Part shown: piece after piece, positions 53,743-62,152 of the stretch
Layout of the letters: each line of letters begins with the position of its first letter
How positions within the stretch are numbered: the stretch's first letter is position 1
Assembly (NCBI GenBank): GCA_037443785.1
Contig: JBBINR010000010.1
Span: 1-64,000, forward strand
DNA length: 64,000 nt
Source of the DNA: JAQUOA01 sp037443785
GTDB taxonomy: Bacteria > Bacteroidota > Ignavibacteria > UBA10030 > UBA8401
Reading direction: 5' to 3'
Translations under genes and position numbers: made by a program
Notes under the pieces: generated by a model
Database searches by the model: none
The model's input: only the letters and a program-made list of their open reading frames with translations
Told to the model about the DNA's origin: nothing

Positions 53743-53961
53743 TTATTTGTAACGATACGTGATTCTTCCTTTGGTTAAATCATACGGAGACAATTCGACG
53801 GTCACTTTATCTCCGACCAAAATCTTTATGTAGTGCATGCGCATTTTTCCAGAAATATGCGCTAGTATTTCATGTCCGTTATCAAGTTTCACACGGAACG
53901 ATGCGTTCGGGAGCGTATCTGTAATGACACCGTCAACTTTTATCGCGTCTTGTTTGGACAT
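53743..53961 (-). CDS. infA: Translation initiation factor IF-1
   Basis: 72 residues, an S1-like OB fold: DGVITDTLPNASFRVKLDNGHEILAHISGKMRMHYIKI and SPYDLTKGRITYRYK. Binds the A site during initiation. Its start overlaps the map stop by one base, so the two are coupled. Confidence 0.97.
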   Translation of the reverse strand: MSKQDAIKVDGVITDTLPNASFRVKLDNGHEILAHISGKMRMHYIKILVGDKVTVELSPYDLTKGRITYRYK

Positions 53962-54725
53962 TAATTATAATTTGTTAAAACTTCTGCTTTATGTTTTCCA
54001 ACAACGATCGTGTACTCATAGTGTGCGGAAGGTGCCCCGTCTTCTGTCACAATTGTCCATCTATCCGGCAATGTCCGCACTTTGTACGTTCCAAGATTGA
54101 TCATTGGTTCAATCGCCAGCGTCATCCCTGCACGCAACACAACACCTTTGTTTGGTTTGCCGTAATTCGGGACTTGCGGATCCTCGTGTAACTCTTTACC
54201 AACTCCATGGCCGACAAGATCGCGAACAACTGAAAAACCTTCTGCCTCTACCAACGATTGAACTGCGTAAGCGATATCTCCAATTTTATTTCCTTCAATC
54301 GCTTTCTCAACGGCACGGTCTAACGATTCTTTCGTCACCCGCATCAACCGCTTCTTCTCATCTGAAACTTCTCCGACCGGAAATGTAAACGCCCCGTCTC
54401 CAAAAAATCCATTCTTTTTCGCGCCCACATCAATTGAAACAATTTCACCTTCACGTAAAACTCTTTTTCCAGGAATCCCGTGAACAACTTCATTTTCGAC
54501 TGACACACACAACGTTCCGGGAAATGGATTGTCTATTTCACCATACCCCTTAAATGCCGGAACCGCTCCGCAACTTCTTATGTAATCTTCGGCCATCGCG
54601 TCAAGCTGCAAAGTTGTTACACCGGGTTTAATTTGAGACTTCACCAACTTTATGACATCGGCAACAATTCGGCAACTTTCCCGCATCAACTCGATTTCTT
54701 CTGCACTTTTTATGAAAATTGCCAT
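53961..54725 (-). CDS. map: Type I methionine aminopeptidase
   Basis: 254 residues. Removes the initiator Met from new proteins. Metal ligands are in SIDVGAKKNGFFGDGAF (two Asp), VGHGVGKELHEDP (His), LAIEPM (Glu) and TIVTEDGAPSAHYEYTIVV (Glu). No zinc-finger extension at the N-terminus. Lies between secY and infA, the common order. Confidence 0.96.
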   Translation of the reverse strand: MAIFIKSAEEIELMRESCRIVADVIKLVKSQIKPGVTTLQLDAMAEDYIRSCGAVPAFKGYGEIDNPFPGTLCVSVENEVVHGIPGKRVLREGEIVSIDVGAKKNGFFGDGAFTFPVGEVSDEKKRLMRVTKESLDRAVEKAIEGNKIGDIAYAVQSLVEAEGFSVVRDLVGHGVGKELHEDPQVPNYGKPNKGVVLRAGMTLAIEPMINLGTYKVRTLPDRWTIVTEDGAPSAHYEYTIVVGKHKAEVLTNYN

Positions 54726-54751
54726 GGTGAAATCAATCCGTGAATGGTCCG

Positions 54752-56092
54752 TTATCGACCGATTCGACCTTTGATTTTTCCGCTCTTCATAAATCCATCA
54801 TAGTGGCGCATCAACAAGTGCGATTCAATCTGTTGCAATGTATCAAGTGCAACACCAACAATAATCAACAAACTTGTGCCGCCGAAGAATGATGCAAAAC
54901 TCGGCGTAATTCCAAACTTCGTCATGAATGCCGGTAAAATTGCGACGATAGCCAACGCAATAGAACCCGGGAGCGTAATTTTTGTAAGAATATTATCGAT
55001 AAAATCCGACGTATGTTTTCCGGGACGAATACCTGGAATGAAACCGCCATTCTTTTGCATGTTGTCCGCAACATCCGTTGGATTAAATGCGATCGCCGTA
55101 TAAAAATACGTGAAGAACACGATCATTAATGCATAGAAAAATGAATACGTAAACGATGTGTGATCAAGATACCCGGATATCGATCCGACAAATTCACTTT
55201 CGGGAAAGAATGTCAAAATCGTGCTTGGGATAAACATAATCGATTGCGCAAAAATAATCGGCATAACACCGGCGGTATTCACGCGCATCGGAATATATTG
55301 CGTAACGCCGCCATACACTTTTCGTCCGACAACACGCTTTGCATATTGCACCGGAATTCGACGGGTTCCCTGAGTTATCATGACAACACCCGCGATGATC
55401 AATAACATCGCAGCCCAAATAATCAGTTCTATAATAAATGGACGAGCACCGGATCCTACCAGCTGCAATTCATCCAAAATGGCATGAGGGAAACGAGCAA
55501 TAATTCCGATGAAGATAATTAACGAAATACCATTTCCAATTCCTCGTTCAGTAATTTGTTCGCCAAGCCACATCATAAACATTGTTCCTGCGGTGAGAAA
55601 CAACATTGTACTGAATGAGAAAAGAACTCCTTGCACTTCAACAGGAACAATCGGTATGCCATTCGCATTCAAACTTCCCAAACGAACGCTGACTCCCCAC
55701 GCTTGCAGGAGCGAGATTCCGACAGTACCTACACGAGTATATTGATTAATCTTCTTTCGTCCGGCTTCACCTTCTTTTTGAAGTTTCTGAAAGAACGGCA
55801 CAACCGCACCAAGCAGCTGGATAATAATCGATGCACTAATGTAGGGCATAATACCAAGTGCGAAGATGGCGGCATTACTAAATGCTCCACCGACAAAAAG
55901 ATCATACAATCCGAAGAGCGTATTTGATGCTTGATTTCGCATCGACTCCGCAAGCACTCCAGCATCAACACCGGGAAGAGTGACGTGAGAACCGATTCGG
56001 ACAACGATTAATAATCCGGCAGTAAACAACAATCGCGTTCGGAGTTCTTCGATCTTAAAAATATTTCTAAAATTTTCTGTAATCTTACTCAT
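54752..56092 (-). CDS. secY: Protein translocase subunit SecY
   Basis: 446 residues with ten membrane spans, the central channel of the Sec translocon. Signatures: ALGIMPYISASIIIQLLGAVVPFFQKLQKEGEAGRKK and NTAGVMPIIFAQSIMF, plus the C-terminal SHLLMRHYDGFMKSGKIKG. It lies between rplO and map. Confidence 0.97.
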   Translation of the reverse strand: MSKITENFRNIFKIEELRTRLLFTAGLLIVVRIGSHVTLPGVDAGVLAESMRNQASNTLFGLYDLFVGGAFSNAAIFALGIMPYISASIIIQLLGAVVPFFQKLQKEGEAGRKKINQYTRVGTVGISLLQAWGVSVRLGSLNANGIPIVPVEVQGVLFSFSTMLFLTAGTMFMMWLGEQITERGIGNGISLIIFIGIIARFPHAILDELQLVGSGARPFIIELIIWAAMLLIIAGVVMITQGTRRIPVQYAKRVVGRKVYGGVTQYIPMRVNTAGVMPIIFAQSIMFIPSTILTFFPESEFVGSISGYLDHTSFTYSFFYALMIVFFTYFYTAIAFNPTDVADNMQKNGGFIPGIRPGKHTSDFIDNILTKITLPGSIALAIVAILPAFMTKFGITPSFASFFGGTSLLIIVGVALDTLQQIESHLLMRHYDGFMKSGKIKGRIGR

Positions 56093-56102
56093 TACGTTTC
56101 AC

Positions 56103-56591
56103 TCAGGCTTTGGCAGCAGGTTGTTCTCGCGCGATCTCTTGCGTTGAACCACCGACGGCTGTAATTTTTTCAACTGCAGATTTGCTGAACTTGTGAGCTG
56201 TGACAGCGAGCTTTGCTTTTAATTCCCCGTTACCAAGAATTTTTATCAACGATTTCTTGCTGGAAACCGCACCGACATTAAACAATACTTCGGGATTAAC
56301 GATCCCGCCGGCGATTTTTTTCTCTTCTACCAATTTTTGCAACGATTCAACATTAACAACGGCAACTTCAACTCTGTTGACCGGTGTAAAACCGTATTTC
56401 GGAAGACGACGAACTAACGGCATCTGTCCGCCTTCAAAATTTCTTTTTTGACCAGAACCAGAGCGTGAACCCTGCCCCTTGTGACCGCGCGTGGATGTGC
56501 CGCCATGACCTGAGCCTTGACCACGCCCAATGCGTTTTGTTTTTTTTCTTGAACCTTTTGCGTAATGAAGATTGCTTAAAATATCTGCCAT
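56103..56591 (-). CDS. rplO: 50S ribosomal protein L15
   Basis: 162 residues. Glycine-rich N-terminus RIGRGQGSGHGGTSTRGHKGQGSRSG and RLPKYGFTPVNRVEVAVVN identify it. A tail of about 15 residues (AQEIAREQPAAKA-like) extends the usual end. It follows rpmD after 49 bases. Confidence 0.96.
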   Translation of the reverse strand: MADILSNLHYAKGSRKKTKRIGRGQGSGHGGTSTRGHKGQGSRSGSGQKRNFEGGQMPLVRRLPKYGFTPVNRVEVAVVNVESLQKLVEEKKIAGGIVNPEVLFNVGAVSSKKSLIKILGNGELKAKLAVTAHKFSKSAVEKITAVGGSTQEIAREQPAAKA

Positions 56592-56640
56592 ATTTCTCCT
56601 GTAGTAACTATCGCTCCGGAGTTGGAGCTCGCTTACTAGA

Positions 56641-56835
56641 TTAGTCTTTTACTTCTTCTACTTTAATGAGATGACGAACTGCGTTGATCATGCCTCTGAT
56701 TTGAGGTGTATCAGTGTGAACGACAGAATAATTCGGCCGTCCGAGTCCGAGTGCTTTAATCGTCTCTTTATGTTTTTGAAGCGTGTCGATAATGCTGACT
56801 GTTTGTGTGATTTTAATTTTTTTCGGCGCTGCCAT
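56641..56835 (-). CDS. rpmD: 50S ribosomal protein L30
   Basis: 64 residues, the short bacterial form: KIKITQTVSIIDTLQKHKETIKALGL and HTDTPQIRGMINAVRHLIKV. Lies between rpsE and rplO. Confidence 0.95.
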   Translation of the reverse strand: MAAPKKIKITQTVSIIDTLQKHKETIKALGLGRPNYSVVHTDTPQIRGMINAVRHLIKVEEVKD

Positions 56836-56853
56836 TATATACTCACGAAATTT

Positions 56854-57357
56854 TTAGTTTTGAAAAAGTTCTTGCACCGAAACGCCGCGTTCTTCCGCTA
56901 CCATTTTTGCATCGCGCATGGAGAGTAACGCCTGTAACGTTGCTTTCACAATGTTATGCGGATTTGGTGATCCCATTTGTTTCGTAAGAACATCTTTGAC
57001 CCCTGCCATTTCAAGAACTGCACGAACTCCGCCGCCGGCGATCAAACCGGTTCCGGGAGCTGCAGGACGCAACAACACTTTGCCTGCTCCAAACTTCCCG
57101 ACAATTTCATGCGGTACCGTTCCTTTGATGATCGGAACTTTCACCACATTTTTCTTTGCGTCATCCGTTCCTTTGGAAATTGCGTCGGCAACTTCATTTG
57201 CTTTGCCAAGCCCGATACCAACATGACCGTTTCCGTCTCCAACAACCACGATCGCATTAAAACTGAAACGACGTCCGCCCTTCACAACTTTCGCTACACG
57301 GTTGATGTGTACCAGTTTGTCTTTTAAATCTAATTCGCTTGCTTTAATTCGTGCCAA
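56854..57357 (-). CDS. rpsE: 30S ribosomal protein S5
   Basis: 167 residues: DKLVHINRVAKVVKGGRRFSF, GNGHVGIGLGKANEV and RPAAPGTGLIAGGGVRAVLEMAGV. The start appears to be TTG at 57357, since the only nearby upstream ATG is followed at once by a stop; GAGG lies 7 bases before the TTG. The gene begins 41 bases after a tRNA gene, so its ribosome site lies in the region released after tRNA processing. Confidence 0.95.
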   Translation of the reverse strand: MARIKASELDLKDKLVHINRVAKVVKGGRRFSFNAIVVVGDGNGHVGIGLGKANEVADAISKGTDDAKKNVVKVPIIKGTVPHEIVGKFGAGKVLLRPAAPGTGLIAGGGVRAVLEMAGVKDVLTKQMGSPNPHNIVKATLQALLSMRDAKMVAEERGVSVQELFQN

Positions 57358-57398
57358 GGTAAAACCTCACATTGATTAAAAAAATCTTTTATGGTAAG

Positions 57399-57469
57399 CT
57401 GTCGGGAGAGGAGTCGAACCTCTACATACGCCTCCAAAGGGCGCTGTCCTGCCATTAGACGACCCGACA
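57399..57469 (-). tRNA. tRNA-Gln (anticodon UUG)
   Basis: A complete cloverleaf reads on the minus strand: acceptor TGTCGGG / CCCGACA (all seven pairs), D stem GTC/GAC, anticodon stem GCGCC / GGCGT around loop CTTTGGA (anticodon UUG), T stem AGAGG / CCTCT around TTCGACT, and discriminator G. U1-A72 and G73 fit known glutamine identity. CCA is not encoded. The gene begins 6 bases after the rplR stop codon and ends 41 bases before rpsE, so it must be cut from the ribosomal-protein transcript unless it has its own promoter inside rplR. Confidence 0.95.
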
Positions 57470-57475
57470 AGCATT

Positions 57476-57844
57476 TTAAAATTTTAAGCCACCCTCACGA
57501 GCGCCATCAGCAAGAGCCTTCACTCGTCCATGGTATAAATATCCGTTACGATCGAACACAACGGTTTCAATTTTTTTCTCGATCGCTTTTTTTGCAAGAA
57601 GCTTTCCGACAACAACACTCTTTTGAATCTTTGTTTTTGCTGCAGCAATTTCTTCTTTAATCTCTTTGGAATTCGAAGACAACGCAACCAGCGTTTTTCC
57701 CGCTGTATCGTCGACGATTTGTCCATAAATCTCGTTCAAGCTTCGATAAACAGAAAGCCGCGGTCGTTCGGTAGTCCCGTAGATCTTTTTCTTAATCGTT
57801 GATTTGATTCGTAAACGGCGTTTATTAAATTCTTTTTTTATCAT
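57476..57844 (-). CDS. rplR: 50S ribosomal protein L18
   Basis: 122 residues: basic N-terminus KEFNKRRLRIKSTIKKKIYGTTERPRLSVYRSL, and end FDRNGYLYHGRVKALADGAREGGLKF. Binds 5S rRNA. It is followed after 6 bases by the tRNA-Gln gene. Confidence 0.96.
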   Translation of the reverse strand: MIKKEFNKRRLRIKSTIKKKIYGTTERPRLSVYRSLNEIYGQIVDDTAGKTLVALSSNSKEIKEEIAAAKTKIQKSVVVGKLLAKKAIEKKIETVVFDRNGYLYHGRVKALADGAREGGLKF

Positions 57845-57865
57845 ATGCGTTCATTCAAATTGAAA

Positions 57866-58411
57866 TTATTTCGATCCTGCTGCGGTTTTGCCGGCTTTAC
57901 GACGGATAACCTCATTCTCATACTTCACGCCTTTACCTTTATACGGTTCTGGTTCTTTGAAGGATCGAATTTTTGCCGCAACAAGTCCAACAAGTTGTTT
58001 ATCGAATCCGGAAATCACAATGTTCGTTTGTGTCGGGGTTTCGATCTTTACGGTTTCCGGTGCGCGGAAAACGATCGGATGCGAGAATCCGAGGGCGAGT
58101 TGAAGATTCTTTCCCTTCACTTCAGCACGGTAACCAACACCGACAAGTTCAAGCTTTTTGCTGAATCCTTCAGCAACGCCTTTTACCATGTTCGCAATGT
58201 TAGCACGCGTAGTGCCATGCAATGCACGGTCCGGACGTTCATCGGTTTTCCGGATAACGTGAATTTCTTTATCCTTCACTTCGACCGTAATGCGCGGGTG
58301 AATATTCTCTTTCAACTCTCCGTTTTTTCCTTTGACCGTGACAACATTCTTGTTGACACTGACGGTGATACCGTTCGGAATAACAACCGGTTTTTTACCA
58401 ATACGTGACAC
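57866..58411 (-). CDS. rplF: 50S ribosomal protein L6
   Basis: 181 residues with the two-domain L6 core: SRIGKKPVVIPNGITVSVNKNVVTVKGKNGEL and the end KEPEPYKGKGVKYENEVIRRKAGK. The start codon is GTG at 58411, preceded by AAGGAG at a good distance. Confidence 0.96.
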   Translation of the reverse strand: MSRIGKKPVVIPNGITVSVNKNVVTVKGKNGELKENIHPRITVEVKDKEIHVIRKTDERPDRALHGTTRANIANMVKGVAEGFSKKLELVGVGYRAEVKGKNLQLALGFSHPIVFRAPETVKIETPTQTNIVISGFDKQLVGLVAAKIRSFKEPEPYKGKGVKYENEVIRRKAGKTAAGSK

Positions 58412-58423
58412 TGTAATCTCCTT

Positions 58424-58822
58424 TTACCAAATAAGGCAGAGAACTTCTCCGCCAACGTTTTCTTTTCGTGCTTGTCTGTCGGACATCAATCCTTTTGGTG
58501 TCGAGACAATCGCAAGGCCAAGTCCATTATTTACGCGCGGAAGATCGTCAACCGGTCGATACACTCTTCGGCCGGGCGTGCTCACGCGGCGTGTTCCTTT
58601 GATCACATTTTTTCCATTGAAATACCGTAATGCGATCCGGATCGAACCTTGTTTCGTGGTTGTATCAACAACGTCGAACGCGGTAATGAGTTTATTTTCC
58701 GCCAAAATGCGGGTGATTTCTTTTTTTAAATTCGATGCAGGAATTTCTACTCGTTTATGTTTCGCTTGAATTGCATTGCGAAGCCGTGTAAGATAATCTG
58801 CAATTGGATCTGAATGAGCCAT
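58424..58822 (-). CDS. rpsH: 30S ribosomal protein S8
   Basis: 132 residues: DPIADYLTRLRNAIQAKHKRVEIPAS and the end STPKGLMSDRQARKENVGGEVLCLIW. Binds the central 16S domain. Standard spc order between rpsN and rplF. Confidence 0.97.
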   Translation of the reverse strand: MAHSDPIADYLTRLRNAIQAKHKRVEIPASNLKKEITRILAENKLITAFDVVDTTTKQGSIRIALRYFNGKNVIKGTRRVSTPGRRVYRPVDDLPRVNNGLGLAIVSTPKGLMSDRQARKENVGGEVLCLIW

Positions 58823-58848
58823 CGTGAAACGTTCTCCTAATTTCTCGT

Positions 58849-59118
58849 TTACCAGCTTGCTTTTACAAGACCGGGAATTTTTCCTTCGTGGGCAAGTTTT
58901 CGTAACATCAAACGTGAAAGACCGAATTTACGGTAGTATCCTCGCGTACGACCTGTAAGGTTGCAGCGGTTATGCAATCTCACCGGATTGCTGTCGCGCG
59001 GTAATTGACGAAGCCCTTCAACATCACCGGCCTCCATCAACTCTTTTCTTTTCGCGGCATACTTTGCAACTATTTTTTCTCGTCGTCGTTGCCGAGCAAC
59101 TGAACTTAATTTTGCCAT
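58849..59118 (-). CDS. rpsN: 30S ribosomal protein S14, zinc-free form
   Basis: 89 residues: AKLSSVARQRRREKIVAKYAAKRKEL, LPRDSNPVRLHNRCNLTGRTRGYYRKFGLSRLMLRKLAHEG. The longer Cys-poor type without the CxxC zinc pair. Between rplE and rpsH. Confidence 0.97.
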   Translation of the reverse strand: MAKLSSVARQRRREKIVAKYAAKRKELMEAGDVEGLRQLPRDSNPVRLHNRCNLTGRTRGYYRKFGLSRLMLRKLAHEGKIPGLVKASW

Positions 59119-59127
59119 AATTTTCCT

Positions 59128-59763
59128 TTAGCTTGCTTTTGCTACTGGTTGTTCACGTTTAACAAATGGAACTCCGAACAGCTTCAACAATTCCATTGCT
59201 TCCATATCGGTATTAGCCGTAGTAACAAACGTAATATCCATTCCCGAAATTTTTGTTACTTTATCGGCATCAATTTCCGGAAAAATAATTTGTTCCTTAA
59301 TTCCAAGGGTGTAATTTCCGCGTCCATCAAATGAACGATCCGATACGCCGCGGAAGTCGCGGATCTGCGGCATCGCCAATGAGATTAGGCGATCCAAAAA
59401 TTCATACATCATTCTGCTGCGAAGCGTTACGCGAACACCGATCGGCAATCCCTGACGAAGCTTGAAATTCGAAATAGCTTTCTTTGCTTTTGTGACGGCA
59501 ACTTTTTGTCCGGTGATTGCTTCAAGTTCCGTAACGGCCGTTTCGATTAATTTTGCATCTTGCGTCGCACCGCCGACACCGATATTAACAGCGATCTTCT
59601 CAAGTTTCGGCACTTGCATTACATTTTTATAGTTGAATCGTTTCATCATTGCAGAAACGATTTCCTTTTTATATTTCTCTGCTAAACGAGGATAAACGCC
59701 GATATCACGAACACCCGGTCCGCCTTTCGTCTTTTCCTCTTTTTGTTTTTTCTCTTTTGCCAT
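59128..59763 (-). CDS. rplE: 50S ribosomal protein L5
   Basis: 211 residues, longer than the usual near-180. The core begins around residue 25 (YPRLAEKYKKEIVSAMMKRFNYKNVMQVPKLEKIAVNIGVGGATQD) and includes GVRVTLRSRMMYEFLDRLI. The N-terminal extension KEKKQKEEKTKGGPG is highly charged. The C-terminus also has a short tail (KREQPVAKAS). Binds 5S rRNA. Confidence 0.95.
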   Translation of the reverse strand: MAKEKKQKEEKTKGGPGVRDIGVYPRLAEKYKKEIVSAMMKRFNYKNVMQVPKLEKIAVNIGVGGATQDAKLIETAVTELEAITGQKVAVTKAKKAISNFKLRQGLPIGVRVTLRSRMMYEFLDRLISLAMPQIRDFRGVSDRSFDGRGNYTLGIKEQIIFPEIDADKVTKISGMDITFVTTANTDMEAMELLKLFGVPFVKREQPVAKAS

Positions 59764-59813
59764 AATCTTCTCGTTAATTATGCATTACGTTATTCGCGTA
59801 ACACCTTGTAATA

Positions 59814-60137
59814 TTAAAACAACTCACCGCTTTTCTTTGCAACTCTCATTACTTTCTTTTTACCGGAAACAGAATCCTTCGTGCGCACATACCCTATTCG
59901 CGTCTTTTCTCCGCCTTTTGGATCTTTGATCATCACATTGGAAACATGGATGGGTGCTTCTTTTTGGACAACGCCACCTTGAGGATTGCTCTGCGAGGGA
60001 CGTGTATGGCGTTTTACGATATTCACGCCTTCAACAATAATTCTGCTTTTCTCAGGAAATACTTTCAGCACTTTTCCTTCTTTCCCTTTTGCGTTTCCTG
60101 CGATAACAACAACGGTATCATTCTTTTTTACATTCAT
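59814..60137 (-). CDS. rplX: 50S ribosomal protein L24
   Basis: 107 residues: KNDTVVVIAGNAKGKEGKVLKVFPEKSRIIVEGVNIVKRHTRPSQ, a KOW domain. I take ATG 60137 as the start, with AGAGA upstream; the frame extends to 60176 but overlaps rplN and is not expected. Early assembly protein. Confidence 0.95.
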   Translation of the reverse strand: MNVKKNDTVVVIAGNAKGKEGKVLKVFPEKSRIIVEGVNIVKRHTRPSQSNPQGGVVQKEAPIHVSNVMIKDPKGGEKTRIGYVRTKDSVSGKKKVMRVAKKSGELF

Positions 60138-60156
60138 GATCAATTCTCTTTCTGAA

Positions 60157-60525
60157 TTACAATACTTCGGGTGCAAGTGAAACGATTTTCATGAATTGTT
60201 TTTCACGAAGTTCGCGGGCAACGGGTCCAAAAATACGGGTGCCCTTCGGTTCATTCTGTGCGGTAATCAACACAACGGCATTTTCGTCAAAACGAATATA
60301 GGAACCGTCTTTGCGTCCTACTTCTTTTTTTGTACGAACAACAACCGCACGCGAAACATCTCCCTTTTTTACTGCAGCACCGGGAATTGCCGCCTTCACC
60401 GACACAACAACCAGATCACCGACTGAAGCGTATCGTCGATCGTGTCCGCCGAGCACGCGAATGCATCGGACTTTCTTCGCACCTGAATTATCTGCTACTA
60501 CTAAATTGGTTTCTTCTTGAATCAT
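60157..60525 (-). CDS. rplN: 50S ribosomal protein L14
   Basis: 122 residues: MIQEETNLVVADNSGAKKVRCIRVLGG and PVARELREKQFMKIVSLAPEVL. Canonical length and order. Confidence 0.97.
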   Translation of the reverse strand: MIQEETNLVVADNSGAKKVRCIRVLGGHDRRYASVGDLVVVSVKAAIPGAAVKKGDVSRAVVVRTKKEVGRKDGSYIRFDENAVVLITAQNEPKGTRIFGPVARELREKQFMKIVSLAPEVL

Positions 60526-60546
60526 TGTCGTCTCCGGACAAAACTG

Positions 60547-60804
60547 TTATTGTGCTTTTGCAACGATTTCAACTAAACGCCATCGTTTCAATTTACTGAT
60601 CGGGCGTGTTTCCATAATTAACACGGTATCGCCGATTCCCGCTTCATTCTTTTCATCATGAGCGTAAAACTTGGTCGTGCGCTTATAATATTTTTTATAA
60701 AGCGGGTGAGCAACTCTGCGTTCAACGGCAACAACAATGCCCTTTTGCATTTTATTGCTGACCACTTTACCGGTTCGAGTCTTGCGATTATTACGTGTTT
60801 CCAT
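60547..60804 (-). CDS. rpsQ: 30S ribosomal protein S17
   Basis: 85 residues: KTRTGKVVSNKMQKGIVVAVERRVAHPLYKKY. Two consecutive ATG codons lie at 60807 and 60804, with AGAGGA overlapping the region just before them; I use the second, though the first is possible. The frame extends to a TTG at 60819. Confidence 0.93.
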   Translation of the reverse strand: METRNNRKTRTGKVVSNKMQKGIVVAVERRVAHPLYKKYYKRTTKFYAHDEKNEAGIGDTVLIMETRPISKLKRWRLVEIVAKAQ

Positions 60805-60828
60805 CATTCCTCTAAACAAAAAAATGTA

Positions 60829-61032
60829 CTATGCTTTCGCTTTTGCTAATTCGCGCTCGCGCAAAATTGTTTTGATGCGAGCATTGTCTTTACGAAGTAA
60901 CGTGAATTGTGATGTGTTCTCAACCTGGCTTGTCGCCTTTTGGAACTTCATTGTAGAAAGAGTATTGTTGTTCTCCTCAATTCTCTTCAGCAATTCTTCA
61001 TCCGTCAATTGTCGAATTTCATTCGATTTCAT
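60829..61032 (-). CDS. rpmC: 50S ribosomal protein L29
   Basis: 67 residues: MKSNEIRQLTDEELLKRIEENNNTLSTMKFQKAT and KDNARIKTILRERELAK. Binds near the polypeptide exit. Confidence 0.96.
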   Translation of the reverse strand: MKSNEIRQLTDEELLKRIEENNNTLSTMKFQKATSQVENTSQFTLLRKDNARIKTILRERELAKAKA

Positions 61033-61043
61033 TTCTCTACTCC

Positions 61044-61463
61044 TTATGCAGCCAAGTCAATACGTGTAACAAACTTTGTTTTGATCGGAAGCTTGTGTGC
61101 CGCTAATGTCAATGCTTCCTGTGCTAATTCCTTTTTTATGCCGCCCACTTCGAACATGATGCGTCCCGGCTTTACCACGGCAACCCAAAACTCCGGTGCT
61201 CCTTTACCGCTACCCATACGAGTTTCGGCAGGCTTCTTTGTTGCTGGTTTGTCCGGAAAAATTCTGATCCAGACTTTTCCTTCACGCTTCATTAAGCGGG
61301 TTAACGCAACGCGAGCTGCTTCAATCTGACGGGCAGTAATCCATGCCGGCTCCATCGCTTTCAATCCGTAATCGCCGAAAGCCACTGTTGCGCCGCGTGT
61401 TGCAACACCGCTCATTCGTCCGCGCTGCGTTTTTCTGTATTTAACTCTTTTTGGCATTAACAT
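61044..61463 (-). CDS. rplP: 50S ribosomal protein L16
   Basis: 139 residues: MLMPKRVKYRKTQRGRMSG, GLKAMEPAWITARQIEAARVAL and RMGSGKGAPEFWVAVVKPGRIMFEV. Start at 61463 gives the usual MLMPKR beginning. Contacts the A-site tRNA. Confidence 0.97.
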   Translation of the reverse strand: MLMPKRVKYRKTQRGRMSGVATRGATVAFGDYGLKAMEPAWITARQIEAARVALTRLMKREGKVWIRIFPDKPATKKPAETRMGSGKGAPEFWVAVVKPGRIMFEVGGIKKELAQEALTLAAHKLPIKTKFVTRIDLAA

Positions 61464-61488
61464 AATTTAAAACTCCGATTCCAATTTC

Positions 61489-62133
61489 TTATTGACGATT
61501 GCTGTTTCGATCAAGAATTTCGCCTTTGCATATCCACACTTTGACGCCAATCTTTCCGTAGATCGTTGCTGCTTCGGCGTGTGCGTAATCGATATCAGCG
61601 CGAATGGTGTGAAGCGGAATTCTTCCATCTTTATATTGTTCCGATCGTGCAATTTCAGCGCCGCCCAAACGTCCGGCACACATCACGCGAATTCCTTCAG
61701 CACCCATCCTCATTGCTGCCGTGATTGCTTGTTTCATTGCTCGGCGAAACGCGATACGGCCTTCCAACTGTGACGCAATATTTTCTGCTACCAATTGCGC
61801 ATCGAGTTCGGGACGTTTAATTTCGTTGATGAGGATTTTTACTTCTTTATTGGTTACTTTTTTTAACTCTTCTTCAAGCTGGGTAATTTCTTTTCCGCTC
61901 TTGCCAATCACAACGCCAGGACGGGAGGTGTGAATGGTGATTCTAACATTCTTTGCTGTTCGCTCAATCTGAAGTTTCGATACTCCAGCTTTTTTTAATC
62001 GGTTGCGAAGGTAATTTCTGACAACGTAATCTTCCTGCAATTTAACAGCATAATTTTTATCATCATACCAGTTGGAATCCCAATTTCTGATGACCCCTAA
62101 TCGAAAACCTACCGGATTAATTTTCTGTCCCAA
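61489..62133 (-). CDS. rpsC: 30S ribosomal protein S3
   Basis: 214 residues: GQKINPVGFRLGVIRNWDS, KH domain IGKSGKEITQLEEELKK, and AGRLGGAEIARSEQYKDGRIPL. I start at TTG 62133, which places the family beginning (LGQKINPVGFRLG) directly after AAGGAG and a 5-6 base gap; it is 19 bases after the rplV stop. The frame extends to another TTG at 62181, but no ATG is usable and no site precedes it. Confidence 0.93.
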   Translation of the reverse strand: MGQKINPVGFRLGVIRNWDSNWYDDKNYAVKLQEDYVVRNYLRNRLKKAGVSKLQIERTAKNVRITIHTSRPGVVIGKSGKEITQLEEELKKVTNKEVKILINEIKRPELDAQLVAENIASQLEGRIAFRRAMKQAITAAMRMGAEGIRVMCAGRLGGAEIARSEQYKDGRIPLHTIRADIDYAHAEAATIYGKIGVKVWICKGEILDRNSNRQ

Positions 62134-62152
62134 AGTAGCTCCTTGGCTATAA

